The position numbers and the translations under genes are program-made. This document shows positions 34,391-43,638 of a stretch of DNA of 45,093 nt, one piece after another. Under the pieces are notes generated by a model, which saw nothing but the letters and a program-made list of their open reading frames with translations, searched no databases and was not told the DNA's origin. The DNA is from Candidatus Eiseniibacteriota bacterium (GTDB lineage Bacteria; Eisenbacteria; RBG-16-71-46; CAIMUX01), in NCBI GenBank assembly GCA_903844735.1, contig CAIMUX010000106.1, forward strand, positions 1 to 45,093. Reading direction: 5' to 3'. Within the stretch, counting starts at the first letter, position 1. Each line of letters begins with the position of its first letter.

Positions 34391-35270
34391 GATGGGAAGG
34401 CGTCGCACGTTGCTGCAAGATGATCCCCGCCACGATCGCCACCAGACCGAGAAACGACGAGGGGTGCAGCGGCTCTCCCACCACCGCTCGGAGCAGGAAG
34501 AGCGAGACGAAAGGCGAGAGGAAGATCAGGTTCGACACCGCGGCGGTGGTCCGTGAGAGGCGCAGCGCGTTCAACCAGAGCAGGAAGGTCAACCCCATCT
34601 CGAAGATCCCGATGTAGGCTGCGCCGAGCGCCCCGGGGAGCGGCAGCGCAAGCGGCGCACGGGTGGCCAGGCAGAAAACCAGCGTAAGGGCCGTCCCGAA
34701 GCAGAACCCCAGGAGTAGCTTCGCCGGCGCCTCGCGCCGGTCGCGCAGGTTCAAGATCCAGTAAAGAGCCCAAATGAGCGAGCTGCCCACCGCCAGGCCC
34801 ACCCCCAGCGGCTCTTCCACCCTCAGCGTACGCAGATCACCCCGCGTCGAGATCACCACCACGCCGAACAGGCTCACCAGCAGGGCGAAGAAGCTCGCGG
34901 GCCGGATTTTCTGCTTGAGCATCGGTACCGAGAGGAGGGCGATGGCCAGCGCCCATGTGTAGTTCAGAGGCTGGGCCATCTGTCCGGGCAGGCGATCGTA
35001 GGCGCGGAAGAGAACGACGTAGTAGAGGAACGGGTTCAGAAACCCCTGCAACGCCGAGAGCAGAAGCTCGCGGCGGGTCACACGGAACGCCGTTCCCAGC
35101 TTGTGCTGCGCGCCCAAGGCAATCCCCAGCACGAGGGTGGACGCCAACGCCGACCAGAAGAGCAGAGGATCAGGACGTAGGAAACGCAGCGAGAGCTTGA
35201 ACGCCGAGGCGACGGTGGACCACAGGAGGACCGCACAAAGCGCCAGGAGGGTCGCCTTCTTCTGGTTCAT
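34383..35270 (-). CDS. DMT-superfamily EamA-type transporter
   Basis: A 295-residue membrane protein with ten hydrophobic segments in two EamA halves. The first half includes [19 protein letters not shown] and [20 protein letters not shown], the second [40 protein letters not shown] and [20 protein letters not shown]. Substrates in the family are amino acids, nucleosides or other metabolites; this one is unknown. The ATG at 35270 is 30 bases after the DUF2007 gene on the same strand. The 3' end reads directly into the Fpg/Nei remnant. Confidence 0.85.
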   Translation of the reverse strand: MNQKKATLLALCAVLLWSTVASAFKLSLRFLRPDPLLFWSALASTLVLGIALGAQHKLGTAFRVTRRELLLSALQGFLNPFLYYVVLFRAYDRLPGQMAQPLNYTWALAIALLSVPMLKQKIRPASFFALLVSLFGVVVISTRGDLRTLRVEEPLGVGLAVGSSLIWALYWILNLRDRREAPAKLLLGFCFGTALTLVFCLATRAPLALPLPGALGAAYIGIFEMGLTFLLWLNALRLSRTTAAVSNLIFLSPFVSLFLLRAVVGEPLHPSSFLGLVAIVAGIILQQRATPSHRR

Positions 35271-35299
35271 GAATTCCGTCGGAGTCGCCCCCGCCCCCC

Positions 35300-35590
35300 T
35301 CAGGCCACATCAGGGTCATCGCCACCGGGGCGCCGCGCGCGCAGACGCAGGATTCCCGCGTGCTGAGGGCCGTCTTTCAATTGTTCCTCCAGCAGTTCCA
35401 GCGCCAGGGGGGCGAACTCGGCAGGTACCTTGACCCGCACCTCTCCGAGACCATCCACGGTCAGCCCGTACACCGCCCCCGCACTCTCATAGTTGAGATG
35501 CACCGGAATCTCCGCCGACTCGAGAAACCCCTTGATGATTTCCGCTTCGGATAGGCCGGCGGCACGAAACACAACCACCAAGTCATCCAT
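35300..35590 (-). CDS. DUF2007-like small protein
   Basis: A 96-residue soluble protein. Its pattern (VVVFRAAGLSEAEIIKGFLE, SAEIPVHLNYESAGAVYGL, VRVKVPAEFAPLALELLEEQ) matches the DUF2007 domain, a small ferredoxin-like fold described as a putative signal-transducing protein. It is the first gene of a two-gene unit with the EamA transporter. The intervening sequence toward 35844 is about 254 bases of divergent intergenic DNA. Molecular role unknown. Confidence 0.75.
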   Translation of the reverse strand: MDDLVVVFRAAGLSEAEIIKGFLESAEIPVHLNYESAGAVYGLTVDGLGEVRVKVPAEFAPLALELLEEQLKDGPQHAGILRLRARRPGGDDPDVA

Positions 35591-35844
35591 CTCTCCACCC
35601 CTCGGCCCTGTAGCCGGACGCCGACTCGCGGCTCTGCGTCACGACTCCGACTCTTGGCCCCGACTCCGGCTCGCCACCTCGCGGCGCAACCGAAGCGGGT
35701 CTCCCCCTGGCGAAATCAAAGAAAGCATACACCGGAACGGGGACCGGGGCGTACTCTCGATCGAGGTTTCGCGGCGCAATATGCGGGTCCGCGCCACCGC
35801 GGACAGCCCGGGTTCCGGCACGGGCGAGTGTGGAGGAGGTTGTC

Positions 35845-37989
35845 GTGGCGGACTGTCGGATTCGCGAGCATCCCATTCTACCGGTTCCTGACCGGCGTTC
35901 CATTGAGTTCACCTGGAGCGGCCAACCCTTGGAAGCGTTCGAGGGCGAGACGATCTCCTCCGCGCTCTTCGCCCACGGCATCCGCACCTTCGGGTGGCAT
36001 GCCCGGGACGGCGCTCCGTTGGGAATCTATTGCGCCAACGGCCAGTGCGCGCAGTGCAGCGTCATGGCCGACGGACTTCCTGTGAAATCCTGCATGACCC
36101 CGGTCGCACCGGGGATGCGCATCGAGCCGATGACCGGCCACCCCACACTTCCTCCGATCTCGGGCGGCCCCGGCTCCGCGGTCCCGCGCATGGAGCCGAT
36201 CGAGACGGTCGAGGTGGAATGCCTCGTCATCGGCGGCGGCCCCGCGGGACTCTCCGCCGCCGTGGAGCTGGGTAAGGCCGGCGTGCGCACCCTCATCGTC
36301 GATGACAAACACCGCGTGGGCGGAAAGCTCGTCCTGCAAACGCACAAGTTCTTCGGCTCCATCGACGCCTGCCACGCCGGAACCCGCGGCATCGACATCG
36401 CCACCAAGCTTGAGCAGGAAGTAGCCCGTCACGAGAACGTGCGGACATGGATCAACTCCACCGTCCTGGCGGTCTTTTCCGACCGGCGCGTCGGCGTGTT
36501 GCGGGAGGGGCACTACTGCGTGATCAGCCCGCAGATCCTCCTCGTGGCCAGCGGCGCTCGGGAGAAATCGCTGGTCTTCCGCGGCAACACGCTGCCCGGC
36601 GTCTATGGCGCGGGTGCTTTCCAGACCCTGGTCAACCGCGACTTGGTTCGCCCCACCAGCAGGCTCTTCATCGTGGGAGGCGGCAACGTCGGTCTCATCG
36701 CCGGCTATCACGCACTCCAGGCCGGGATCGCGGTGGTCGGGCTCTGCGAGGCACTGCCCGACTGCGGCGGGTACAAGGTGCACAAGGACAAGCTCGCCCG
36801 CATGGGCGTGCCGATCCATACATCCCACACCGTGGTGAGCGCCAACGGCCTCGACGAGGTGGAGTCGGTCACCATGGCCCGGATAGGGCCGGACTGGCGC
36901 GTGATCGCCGGCACCGAGGCGACCTTCGCCTGCGACACGGTGTTGGTGGCGGTCGGGCTCGACCCGGTCGACGAGTTCTACCGGAAGGCGCGCGAGTTCG
37001 GACTGCCGGCGTACGCCGCCGGGGACGCTGAGGAGATCGCCGAGGCTTCCGCCGCCATGTTCACCGGCCGCATCCGCGGGTTGGAGATCGCCCGCGCCCT
37101 CGGCCGCGATGTCGGCGAGGTCCCGCCGGAGTGGCACCGCACCGCGGAAGTCCTGAAGGCGCGCCCCGGCGCCGCCGTCACCGAAGACATCCCCGAATCC
37201 ACGACGGGAGCCTTCCCTGTCTTTCACTGCGCGCAGGAGATCCCCTGCAACCCCTGCACCTCGATCTGCCCCCAGCACTCGATCGTCATCGAGGGAGACG
37301 AGATCATGGGACTGCCCGAGTTCCGCGGCGACGACTGCATCGCCTGCCAGCAATGCGTGGCCGTCTGCCCCGGGCTCGCCATCACCCTCGTGGACTGCCG
37401 GCCGGACGCACACAACCCGATCGTCACCATCCCCCACGAGTTCGCCTCGACATCCATCAAGGCGGGCGACACCGTCACCGTCCTCGACACCGAGGGAGAG
37501 ATCCTGGGCAACTGCCGGGTCGAGCGGGTGCGCGCGCCGCGATCGGCCGACCGGGCACTCCTCGTGAGCGTGCGGGCACCCATGGAGATAGCCAAACGGA
37601 TCGCCGGGATCCGCGTGCAGGAACCGTGGGTCGCCGAGCCCGCGCCAACGGAGGAGCGAACTGACGATGACGAGATCGTTTGCCGCTGTGAGCGCGTGAC
37701 CGCGGGAGACGTCCGCGCCCTCGTGCGCGCGGGGGTGCGCGACCTCAACCATCTCAAGGCAGCTACCCGCGCGGGCATGGGCGCCTGTGGCGGCAAGACC
37801 TGCCCGAGCCTCATCCTGCGCATCTTTCGCGAGGAGGGGATCGCACCCTCCGAGGTGACGGCGCAGGTTGTGCGGCCACTCTTCATGGAGGTGCCGCTCG
37901 GCGCCTTCGCGGGAGTACCGGTCGGCGCCGGACCCCGGCGTGATGAACAGGCGTCGCATGCCACGGATGCCCACCGGGGAGGTCTGTGA
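35845..37989 (+). CDS. Fused [2Fe-2S]/FAD/[4Fe-4S]/BFD oxidoreductase (proline/sarcosine dehydrogenase alpha-type)
   Basis: About 714 residues with four modules. Residues 25-90 are a 2Fe-2S ferredoxin-like domain (YCANGQCAQCSVMADG then KSC). Residues 120-450 are a two-dinucleotide flavoprotein (VIGGGPAGLSAAVELG, ADGVVL-like FIVGGGNVGLIAGYHA, VLVAVGLDP). At about 470-525 is a ferredoxin-type pair of clusters (CAQEIPCNPCTSICP; CIACQQCVAVCPG). At about 608-670 is a BFD-type 2Fe-2S (VCRCERVTAGDV, then CGGKTC). The layout merges subunits that are separate in HcnA/B, sarcosine oxidase and archaeal dye-linked proline dehydrogenase. GTG 35845 follows GGAGGAGG with 5 bases spacing. It overlaps the next gene (TGATG). 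Confidence 0.85.
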   Translation: MADCRIREHPILPVPDRRSIEFTWSGQPLEAFEGETISSALFAHGIRTFGWHARDGAPLGIYCANGQCAQCSVMADGLPVKSCMTPVAPGMRIEPMTGHPTLPPISGGPGSAVPRMEPIETVEVECLVIGGGPAGLSAAVELGKAGVRTLIVDDKHRVGGKLVLQTHKFFGSIDACHAGTRGIDIATKLEQEVARHENVRTWINSTVLAVFSDRRVGVLREGHYCVISPQILLVASGAREKSLVFRGNTLPGVYGAGAFQTLVNRDLVRPTSRLFIVGGGNVGLIAGYHALQAGIAVVGLCEALPDCGGYKVHKDKLARMGVPIHTSHTVVSANGLDEVESVTMARIGPDWRVIAGTEATFACDTVLVAVGLDPVDEFYRKAREFGLPAYAAGDAEEIAEASAAMFTGRIRGLEIARALGRDVGEVPPEWHRTAEVLKARPGAAVTEDIPESTTGAFPVFHCAQEIPCNPCTSICPQHSIVIEGDEIMGLPEFRGDDCIACQQCVAVCPGLAITLVDCRPDAHNPIVTIPHEFASTSIKAGDTVTVLDTEGEILGNCRVERVRAPRSADRALLVSVRAPMEIAKRIAGIRVQEPWVAEPAPTEERTDDDEIVCRCERVTAGDVRALVRAGVRDLNHLKAATRAGMGACGGKTCPSLILRIFREEGIAPSEVTAQVVRPLFMEVPLGAFAGVPVGAGPRRDEQASHATDAHRGGL

Positions 37990-39146
37990 TGAGCACGCAG
38001 GTTTACGATGCCATCGTCGTCGGAGCCGGCAGTGTGGGGCTACCCACGGCTGTCTCTCTGGCCCAGGCCGGGTTGAAGCCGCTCGTTATTGATCAGTTTC
38101 CCGGACCGGGGCAGGGCAGCAACAAGGCGGCCATCGGCGGAATTCGCGCCACCCACTCGCAACCCGCCAAGATCCGCCTCTGCCTCGACTCGCTGCGGAT
38201 CTTCTCCACCTGGAAAGAGATGTACGGTCACGATCTGGAGTGGCAGGCCAATGGCTATGCCTTCGTTGCCTACCGAGATCGTGAGGAGAAGGAACTCAAG
38301 GAGCTGCTCCTTGTGCAGCAGCGACACGGATTGAACATTCGCTGGGTCGATCGCGCCGAAATGTTGGCCGCGGTGCCGGATCTGAATCCCGGGGAGCTGC
38401 GCGGCGGCACCTTTTCACCCGATGACGGGAGCGCCTCACCGCTCCTCAGCAGCGTCGGCTTCTTTCAGCGGGCGCAAGCGCTGGGCGTCGAGTTTCGCTT
38501 CGGCGAGCGCGTTACAGGAATCATCCGGAGGCGCGGGCGGGTGGCGGGCGTTCGCACCGATCGCGGCGGCTATGCCACCTCCACCGTCATCAATGCCGGA
38601 GGCGCCTGGGCCCGTTCGTTGGCTCAGGCCGCGGGAATCGATGTTCCGGTCGTGCCGGACAGCCATGAGGCGGGAATCACCGAGCCGGTGGCTCCGTTCC
38701 TTGGTCCCATGCTCGTGGACATCCGGCCGTTCGAGGGATCGAAGAACTACTATTTCTATCAGCACAAACCCGGGCAGATCGTCTTCTGTATAACTCCAGA
38801 ACCGCCGGTGGTCGGTACCGACCGCCGTGAAACCTCGACATTCTTGCCGATGATCGCGCGGCGCATGGTCGACCTCGTGCCCAAATTGGCCAACATCAAG
38901 GTCCGCCGAACCTGGCGCGGACTCTACCCGATGACCCCCGATGGCTCGCCGATCATCGGTCCGGGGCCCGAGCTGGAGGGGTACATCCACGCCGTAGGGA
39001 TGTGCGGACAGGGGTACATGCTTGGTCCGGGCGTGGGGTTGCTCGTCACTCGGATGGTGACCGAACAGCTCACCGATGGCGACCGCGAGGTACTTGAAGA
39101 GCTGCGGCCCGACCGGGAGTTCGGGGGGGGAGAGGCGCTGAAGTAG
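37989..39146 (+). CDS. FAD-dependent amine dehydrogenase (DadA/SoxB type)
   Basis: A 385-residue flavoprotein of the DAO family: Rossmann FAD site YDAIVVGAGSVGLPTAVSLA, then AIGGIRATHSQPAKIRLCLD, and C-terminal RTWRGLYPMTPDGSPIIGPG, typical of sarcosine oxidase beta, HcnC and proline or hydroxyproline dehydrogenases. The ATG at 37989 shares its A with the preceding stop. As catalytic beta-type subunit it would oxidise a secondary amine or amino acid, passing electrons to the cofactor-rich fused partner. The pair replaces a four-subunit complex. The exact substrate (proline, hydroxyproline, sarcosine or glycine) cannot be read from the sequence. A hairpin follows 13 bases after the stop. Confidence 0.85.
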   Translation: MSTQVYDAIVVGAGSVGLPTAVSLAQAGLKPLVIDQFPGPGQGSNKAAIGGIRATHSQPAKIRLCLDSLRIFSTWKEMYGHDLEWQANGYAFVAYRDREEKELKELLLVQQRHGLNIRWVDRAEMLAAVPDLNPGELRGGTFSPDDGSASPLLSSVGFFQRAQALGVEFRFGERVTGIIRRRGRVAGVRTDRGGYATSTVINAGGAWARSLAQAAGIDVPVVPDSHEAGITEPVAPFLGPMLVDIRPFEGSKNYYFYQHKPGQIVFCITPEPPVVGTDRRETSTFLPMIARRMVDLVPKLANIKVRRTWRGLYPMTPDGSPIIGPGPELEGYIHAVGMCGQGYMLGPGVGLLVTRMVTEQLTDGDREVLEELRPDREFGGGEALK

Positions 39147-39158
39147 GGGATCGCTCCG

Positions 39159-39188
39159 GGCTTGCCGCGGCTTCGAACTCGGCAAGCC
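39159..39188 (+). terminator. Hairpin downstream of the dehydrogenase pair
   Basis: GGCTTGCCG (39159-39167) and CGGCAAGCC (39180-39188) are perfect 9-bp inverted arms around a 12-base loop. It lies 13 bases after the stop of the dehydrogenase gene. No T-run follows, so termination would be atypical. Confidence 0.45.
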
Positions 39189-39424
39189 AGTCCGGCGGGA
39201 TGGGCGCCGCCGCTTCGACACCGGCGCCGACGGAAGGCGAGGCGCGGGCATGGGGTTGCTACTCAGGTAGGGAACGAGGCCCGAACACCGAAGCCCGATT
39301 CCCGAGGCCAGTCAATCCACGGGACCTTGACGCCCACAGGCCCAAGAATGATCATCCCCGCCTGCTGGTGCTCGGGCGGTTCCGACCCGGCCATCGAGAT
39401 GAATGCATGGAGCAGGAGGTCAGT

Positions 39425-41038
39425 GTGAGACGGTTGAATCTGGCGCATCCTCTTTCCGCCGGGCGCCTACGGATCGCGGTTCCGGTTCTGGCAACGGTTG
39501 CCCTCCTCTGTGCTCCACCAGCCTGGCTGGCGGCCGGGGGCGTGGCTTCTGCCGGCTCGACTCCGCCGCCCGCCACTCCCACTCCGCCTTTCGCCCGGCC
39601 CGCGATCTTCGACCGCGTCGAGGAGTTCCGGCTGGAGAACGGGATGCTCTTCCTTCTCCTTCCGCGCCCCGGTCTGCCCATGGTCTCCGGGCGCATCCGG
39701 TTTCGCGTCGGCAACATGGACAGCCCCACCGGCCAATCCGGTCTGCCGCACATGTTCGAGCACATGGCGTTCAAGGGAACCGACCGGATCGGAACGCGCG
39801 ACATCACCGCGGAAATGCAGGTACAGGATAGCGTCTCGGCCGTCGGCTCCGCTCTGGCCCGGGAGGTCCGTCGACGGGCGGCCGGGGATTCGGTTCTCAT
39901 CAAGCAGTTGCGCGAAGAGCTGCAGAGGCTGACCGACCGGCAGATAGCGTTGACCGTGCCGATGGAGTTCCCCCGCGTCTATGACGAATACACGTTCAAC
40001 TACAACGCATGGACATCCCGCGACTTCACCGAGTACCTGGCCGATCTTCCGTCCGGCGAACTCGAAGTCTGGATGCTCATGGAGAGCGAGCGGATCCAGC
40101 GCTTGTCCTTCCGCGAGTTCTACCGTGAACGGGACGTCGTAATCGAGGAGCGGCGACAGAGTCAGGATCAGCCGGCCTATGTCGCCGGCGAGCTCGGACA
40201 GGCCTTGGCGTACACGGCCCATCCCTATCGCCTGCCGGTGATCGGGTACATGAGCGAGCTGGAAACGCTCACCCAGGAAGCGGCCGAGCAGTTTCACAAC
40301 ACCTACTACACACCCGGCAACGCCGTCGGAGTCCTGGTCGGGGATTTCGACCCCCAGGTGGCCCGGAAGATGATCCGGGATTACTTTGGCGATATTCCGG
40401 CCGGCCCCGCGCCTTCGGATGTCGGCACCGTGGAGCCGGAGCAGACCGGCCTGCGCCGGGGCGTGCTTCGTCGAGGCACAGAGCGCGAGCTGACACTCTG
40501 CTTTCACAGCTTCGAGCGGTCGGATCGTCGTTCCATGGTGGCGGAACTTCTGGCGGATGTCCTGAGCCGAGACATCACCAGCCGCCTCGATCGACGTCTC
40601 GACACGAAGGAAAAGGCCGCCCGCAGCGTCTGGGCCGACGCCGGGGTGGACGGCCGCGATGCCGGGCTCTTTGCCGTCCATGCGACGCCTCTCGAGGGGT
40701 TCACCAATGAGCGGGTCGAGGAGATGATCTGGGAGGAACTGGCCCGGGTTGTGAGCGAGCCGGTGACCAGGGAAAAACTCGACGAGATCAAGGCATCCCG
40801 TCGCAAGCGGTTCTACCGCGGGCTGGCCACCAACGCGGCCCTGGCTGAGGGGCTCAGCACCGGCCAGGCGCTCGACGGAGACTGGCGCCGCTGGCTGGAG
40901 CGAAGGCGGGAAATCGAGAGTGTGACCGTGGAGGAGGTGACTGACCTGGCACGGACGCTCTTCACCAAGGATCATGCAACGATCATCTACCTTGAACCGG
41001 GAGAGGCCGCCCAGGACCAGACAGGAGGCGGACGATGA
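39425..41038 (+). CDS. M16-family zinc metallopeptidase (catalytic half)
   Basis: A 537-residue exported protein with a signal-like N-terminus (hydrophobic residues 17-33), a Pro-rich linker, then an M16 peptidase. The inverted zinc motif H-x-x-E-H is at residues 109-113 (HMFEHMAFKG). An Arg/Glu-rich coiled segment of about 60 residues (120-190) follows, then the conserved NYNAWTSRDFTEYLADLPSG and VWMLMESERI. The second domain begins near 245. GTG 39425 follows AGGAGG with 5 bases spacing; the frame further upstream is Arg-rich. It is coupled by ATGA to a second M16 protein lacking the zinc motif. Confidence 0.88.
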   Translation: MRRLNLAHPLSAGRLRIAVPVLATVALLCAPPAWLAAGGVASAGSTPPPATPTPPFARPAIFDRVEEFRLENGMLFLLLPRPGLPMVSGRIRFRVGNMDSPTGQSGLPHMFEHMAFKGTDRIGTRDITAEMQVQDSVSAVGSALAREVRRRAAGDSVLIKQLREELQRLTDRQIALTVPMEFPRVYDEYTFNYNAWTSRDFTEYLADLPSGELEVWMLMESERIQRLSFREFYRERDVVIEERRQSQDQPAYVAGELGQALAYTAHPYRLPVIGYMSELETLTQEAAEQFHNTYYTPGNAVGVLVGDFDPQVARKMIRDYFGDIPAGPAPSDVGTVEPEQTGLRRGVLRRGTERELTLCFHSFERSDRRSMVAELLADVLSRDITSRLDRRLDTKEKAARSVWADAGVDGRDAGLFAVHATPLEGFTNERVEEMIWEELARVVSEPVTREKLDEIKASRRKRFYRGLATNAALAEGLSTGQALDGDWRRWLERRREIESVTVEEVTDLARTLFTKDHATIIYLEPGEAAQDQTGGGR

Positions 41039-42582
41039 ACGCGCATCAGGGAGCCTGCCGCACCGTCCCGGCGCCAGGCCCGGACAGGCGGCTGTCAGCG
41101 GCCGGATACCGTTCCCATGGAAGCCGCGGTTCCGGCAATCGCGCTGTTCCGCGACGGTCCGCGGTGGGCGGGCTCCTCCTCCTTCTCTTGGTTCTGACGG
41201 TGGTTTTCTCCGCGCGGGCCGACACAGCCAGGCACCCCCACGAGTTGAAACCCGCCCCGCTGGAGTTCACGCCGCTCGCGGTGGAACGAGACACGCTTGC
41301 CTGCGGCATTCCGGTTCTGCTTTACGAGAACCACGATCTGCCGATCTGCGACCTGACGATCCAGTTTCACATGGGGACGCGTTATCTGCCGCGGGAAGAC
41401 CACACTGCCAGCGGGCTCCTCGGCGCCCTTTGGCGGGACGGCGGCACGGCGACCATCCGCCCGGATTCCCTGGATGAGCTCCTGACCGCCCTCGACGCAT
41501 CCATGTACGCATCGACCGACGACCGCACCGGCCAGGTCTCACTCAGCCTGAGCAGCGAGGACCTCGAACGGGCCGTCCCCCTTTGGCGCGAGGTGGTGCT
41601 GCATCCTGCGTTCAACGACGATCGTCTGGTCCGCGCCAAGGCCAATCGTCTGAAAGAACTGCAGGAGATCAACAACGATCCGAGTGCCATCGCCTTCCAA
41701 CGGTTCAACTGGCTGATCATGGGCCGGGAACACCCATCCTCTCATCTGGAGACGCGTGCGGAGATCGAGGGCGTCACGGTGGAGGATCTCCGCCGTTTGC
41801 ACGCCCGCTTCGTCCGGCCCAAGAACGCCGTCCTCGGTGTCAGCGGGGATTTCAACCGGACGGAGATGCTGGCTCTGCTGAACCGCCTCTGCCGGGACTG
41901 GTCGGCCCCGGGACCGTCCACGCCCCCGGTCCTACAAGTCTGGACGCCGCATCCCGAGCCCGGAGTCTACCTGCTTCGCGGTGACTATGAACAAAGCCAG
42001 GTCCGGCTCGGCCGGGTGATCCGGGACTTAGACGACGACTCCCCCGACTATGCCGTGGCCCAGATCCTGAGCTACGCCCTGGGTTGGACGCGCGTCTTCT
42101 ACCGGGTGCGGGCCGAGGGACTCTCCTACGGGGCAGGTGTGATGCTGAACGTGGGCGAGAAGGTCTCTACCCTCCAGGGCCTGGGATCCGGCCGTGGCGA
42201 CGCCACGATCCCGCTCCTGCGCGCGATGCTCGAAGAAACTCAAGGGATAGAGACCCGGCCGTTTACCAAGGAGGAGCTCGAGTCCTCCCGGGTCTTCCAG
42301 GTCGGCGGCGAGATCAGTTCCAGTGAAACATCTGCCGCGCTCATTTCGCGCAAGGTCGGTGCGGTGATGCGGGGCCGGCCGGATGACTTTCACGAGCGCC
42401 ACCTGCAGCGCCTGCTGGAGGCGACCCAGGAGGACCTGCAGCGGGCGGCGGAGCGCTATGTCATTCCGGCCGATTCCATGGTGGTGTTTGTCCTCGGCGA
42501 CCCGGCGAAGTTCGGCGAACCGTTGGACAGCCTTGGCCTGGGACCGGTGAGGGAGTTGGCGCCGGTGAAGTTCGGAGAGTAG
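41035..42582 (+). CDS. M16-family protein without zinc motif (non-catalytic partner)
   Basis: A 515-residue M16-type protein. A membrane segment or signal (about residues 45-61, VGGLLLLLLVLTVVFSA) follows a basic 44-residue leader. Where the peptidase partner has H-x-x-E-H, this protein reads HTASGLLGALWRDGGTAT and therefore lacks the zinc site. Later blocks are typical of M16: WREVVLHPAFNDDRLVRAKA, GVSGDFNRTEMLALLNRL, VRLGRVI and a last YVIPADSMVVFVLGDPAKF. Such inactive partners pair with active M16 proteins, as in mitochondrial processing peptidase. Its ATG lies inside the preceding stop (ATGA). Confidence 0.85.
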   Translation: MNAHQGACRTVPAPGPDRRLSAAGYRSHGSRGSGNRAVPRRSAVGGLLLLLLVLTVVFSARADTARHPHELKPAPLEFTPLAVERDTLACGIPVLLYENHDLPICDLTIQFHMGTRYLPREDHTASGLLGALWRDGGTATIRPDSLDELLTALDASMYASTDDRTGQVSLSLSSEDLERAVPLWREVVLHPAFNDDRLVRAKANRLKELQEINNDPSAIAFQRFNWLIMGREHPSSHLETRAEIEGVTVEDLRRLHARFVRPKNAVLGVSGDFNRTEMLALLNRLCRDWSAPGPSTPPVLQVWTPHPEPGVYLLRGDYEQSQVRLGRVIRDLDDDSPDYAVAQILSYALGWTRVFYRVRAEGLSYGAGVMLNVGEKVSTLQGLGSGRGDATIPLLRAMLEETQGIETRPFTKEELESSRVFQVGGEISSSETSAALISRKVGAVMRGRPDDFHERHLQRLLEATQEDLQRAAERYVIPADSMVVFVLGDPAKFGEPLDSLGLGPVRELAPVKFGE

Positions 42583-42834
42583 GGATGCCGCGTAGTATCC
42601 TCTACCAAGCCCTCGACCACGCCGCTGCACTTTCCCTTTGACTCACGCCGGGGTCCCAGCGGCCGTAGCAACTCCATGAGAATCCACCGATTCACGTGCG
42701 AATGCCGGCGCCCATCGCTCTGGGGCTGGCGTGTGCCCTTCTTCACGGCTTTCCCGATCCGGCCCGCGCGCCGTGATGCTCGGTCGCGACCGGACCCGCC
42801 GTGGAAAACCAGCGAGGCTGAACCGGTCTGCCGG

Positions 42835-43476
42835 TCAGGCTTTCCTGCCGTTTCGATCGATGCGGACCGACTTCGTCTCGTTGAGCACCTTCTTGGACGG
42901 TGGCACCGAATCGGTAACCCAGGTGTTGCCGCCTATCACCGCGCCTTGGCCGATGACCGTGTTCCCGCCGAGGATTGTCGCCCCGGCGTAGATGACCACC
43001 CCTTCCTCGAGCGTCGGGTGCCGCTTCGCGCCGCGGATGATCTTGCCGCGCTCGTCCTTCGGGAATGAGAGGACCCCGAGGGTCACGCCCTGGTAGATCT
43101 TCGCGTTCTCGCCGATGTCGGTCGTCTCGCCGATGACCACGCCGGTCCCATGGTCGATGAAGAACGACTTGCCGATGTGGGCGCCCGGGTGAATGTCAAT
43201 GCCGGTCTCGGAAGGGGCCCACTCGGTCATGATCCGCGGCAGGCCCAGAATGTGATGCGAGCCACCTCGCAACCGCGAGCCGTAGACGCATGCATCCACC
43301 ACTTCGAAACAAAGAATCGAGAAGGAAAGAGTTTCGCCGTCTGAGAGGCCGAATCGGGCAAACAGCCCCGATCGCCGTTCTCCGCCGTCTCGAATAAGAG
43401 AGTCCGCCCGCTCCCGAGCCCAGCGCAATCCTCTGCGTCCGTTGCGGATATGGCGTGACACTGTCAGCTCTCCCAA
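42835..43476 (-). pseudogene. cysE: Serine O-acetyltransferase, 5'-damaged
   Basis: From about residue 80 the product is a clear SAT/EpsC-type left-handed beta-helix: [20 protein letters not shown], then [20 protein letters not shown] and [17 protein letters not shown], ending [20 protein letters not shown]. The catalytic His and the substrate loop are present. The first 80 residues do not look like the N-terminal helical domain. Another frame in the same DNA, just upstream of 43252, reads [13 protein letters not shown], which resembles the expected lead-in to PRIMTE. This suggests a frameshift near 43250 and possibly loss of the rest of the 5' part. The enzyme makes O-acetylserine for cysteine synthesis. 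Confidence 0.75.
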
Positions 43477-43638
43477 CCGGGACCTGCGTTAACCACTCGG
43501 GGCACGTGAGTTCGAAAACCAGAGATACGGGTCCCCGAGCCGAACGGTTTGCGGAACACTCTCCGTTTCCGGGCCTGACGTTGCTCGCCTGCTTCGCTCG
43601 CAGGACGAGGGGCACCCTTCATCGGTCCGTTGGGAGCA

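Noticed and set aside
35878-37974. A 698-codon minus-strand ORF over the fused dehydrogenase
   Set aside because: It mirrors the high-GC codon positions of a clear plus-strand gene and has Asp/His/Glu/Gly-rich composition, typical of antisense shadows.
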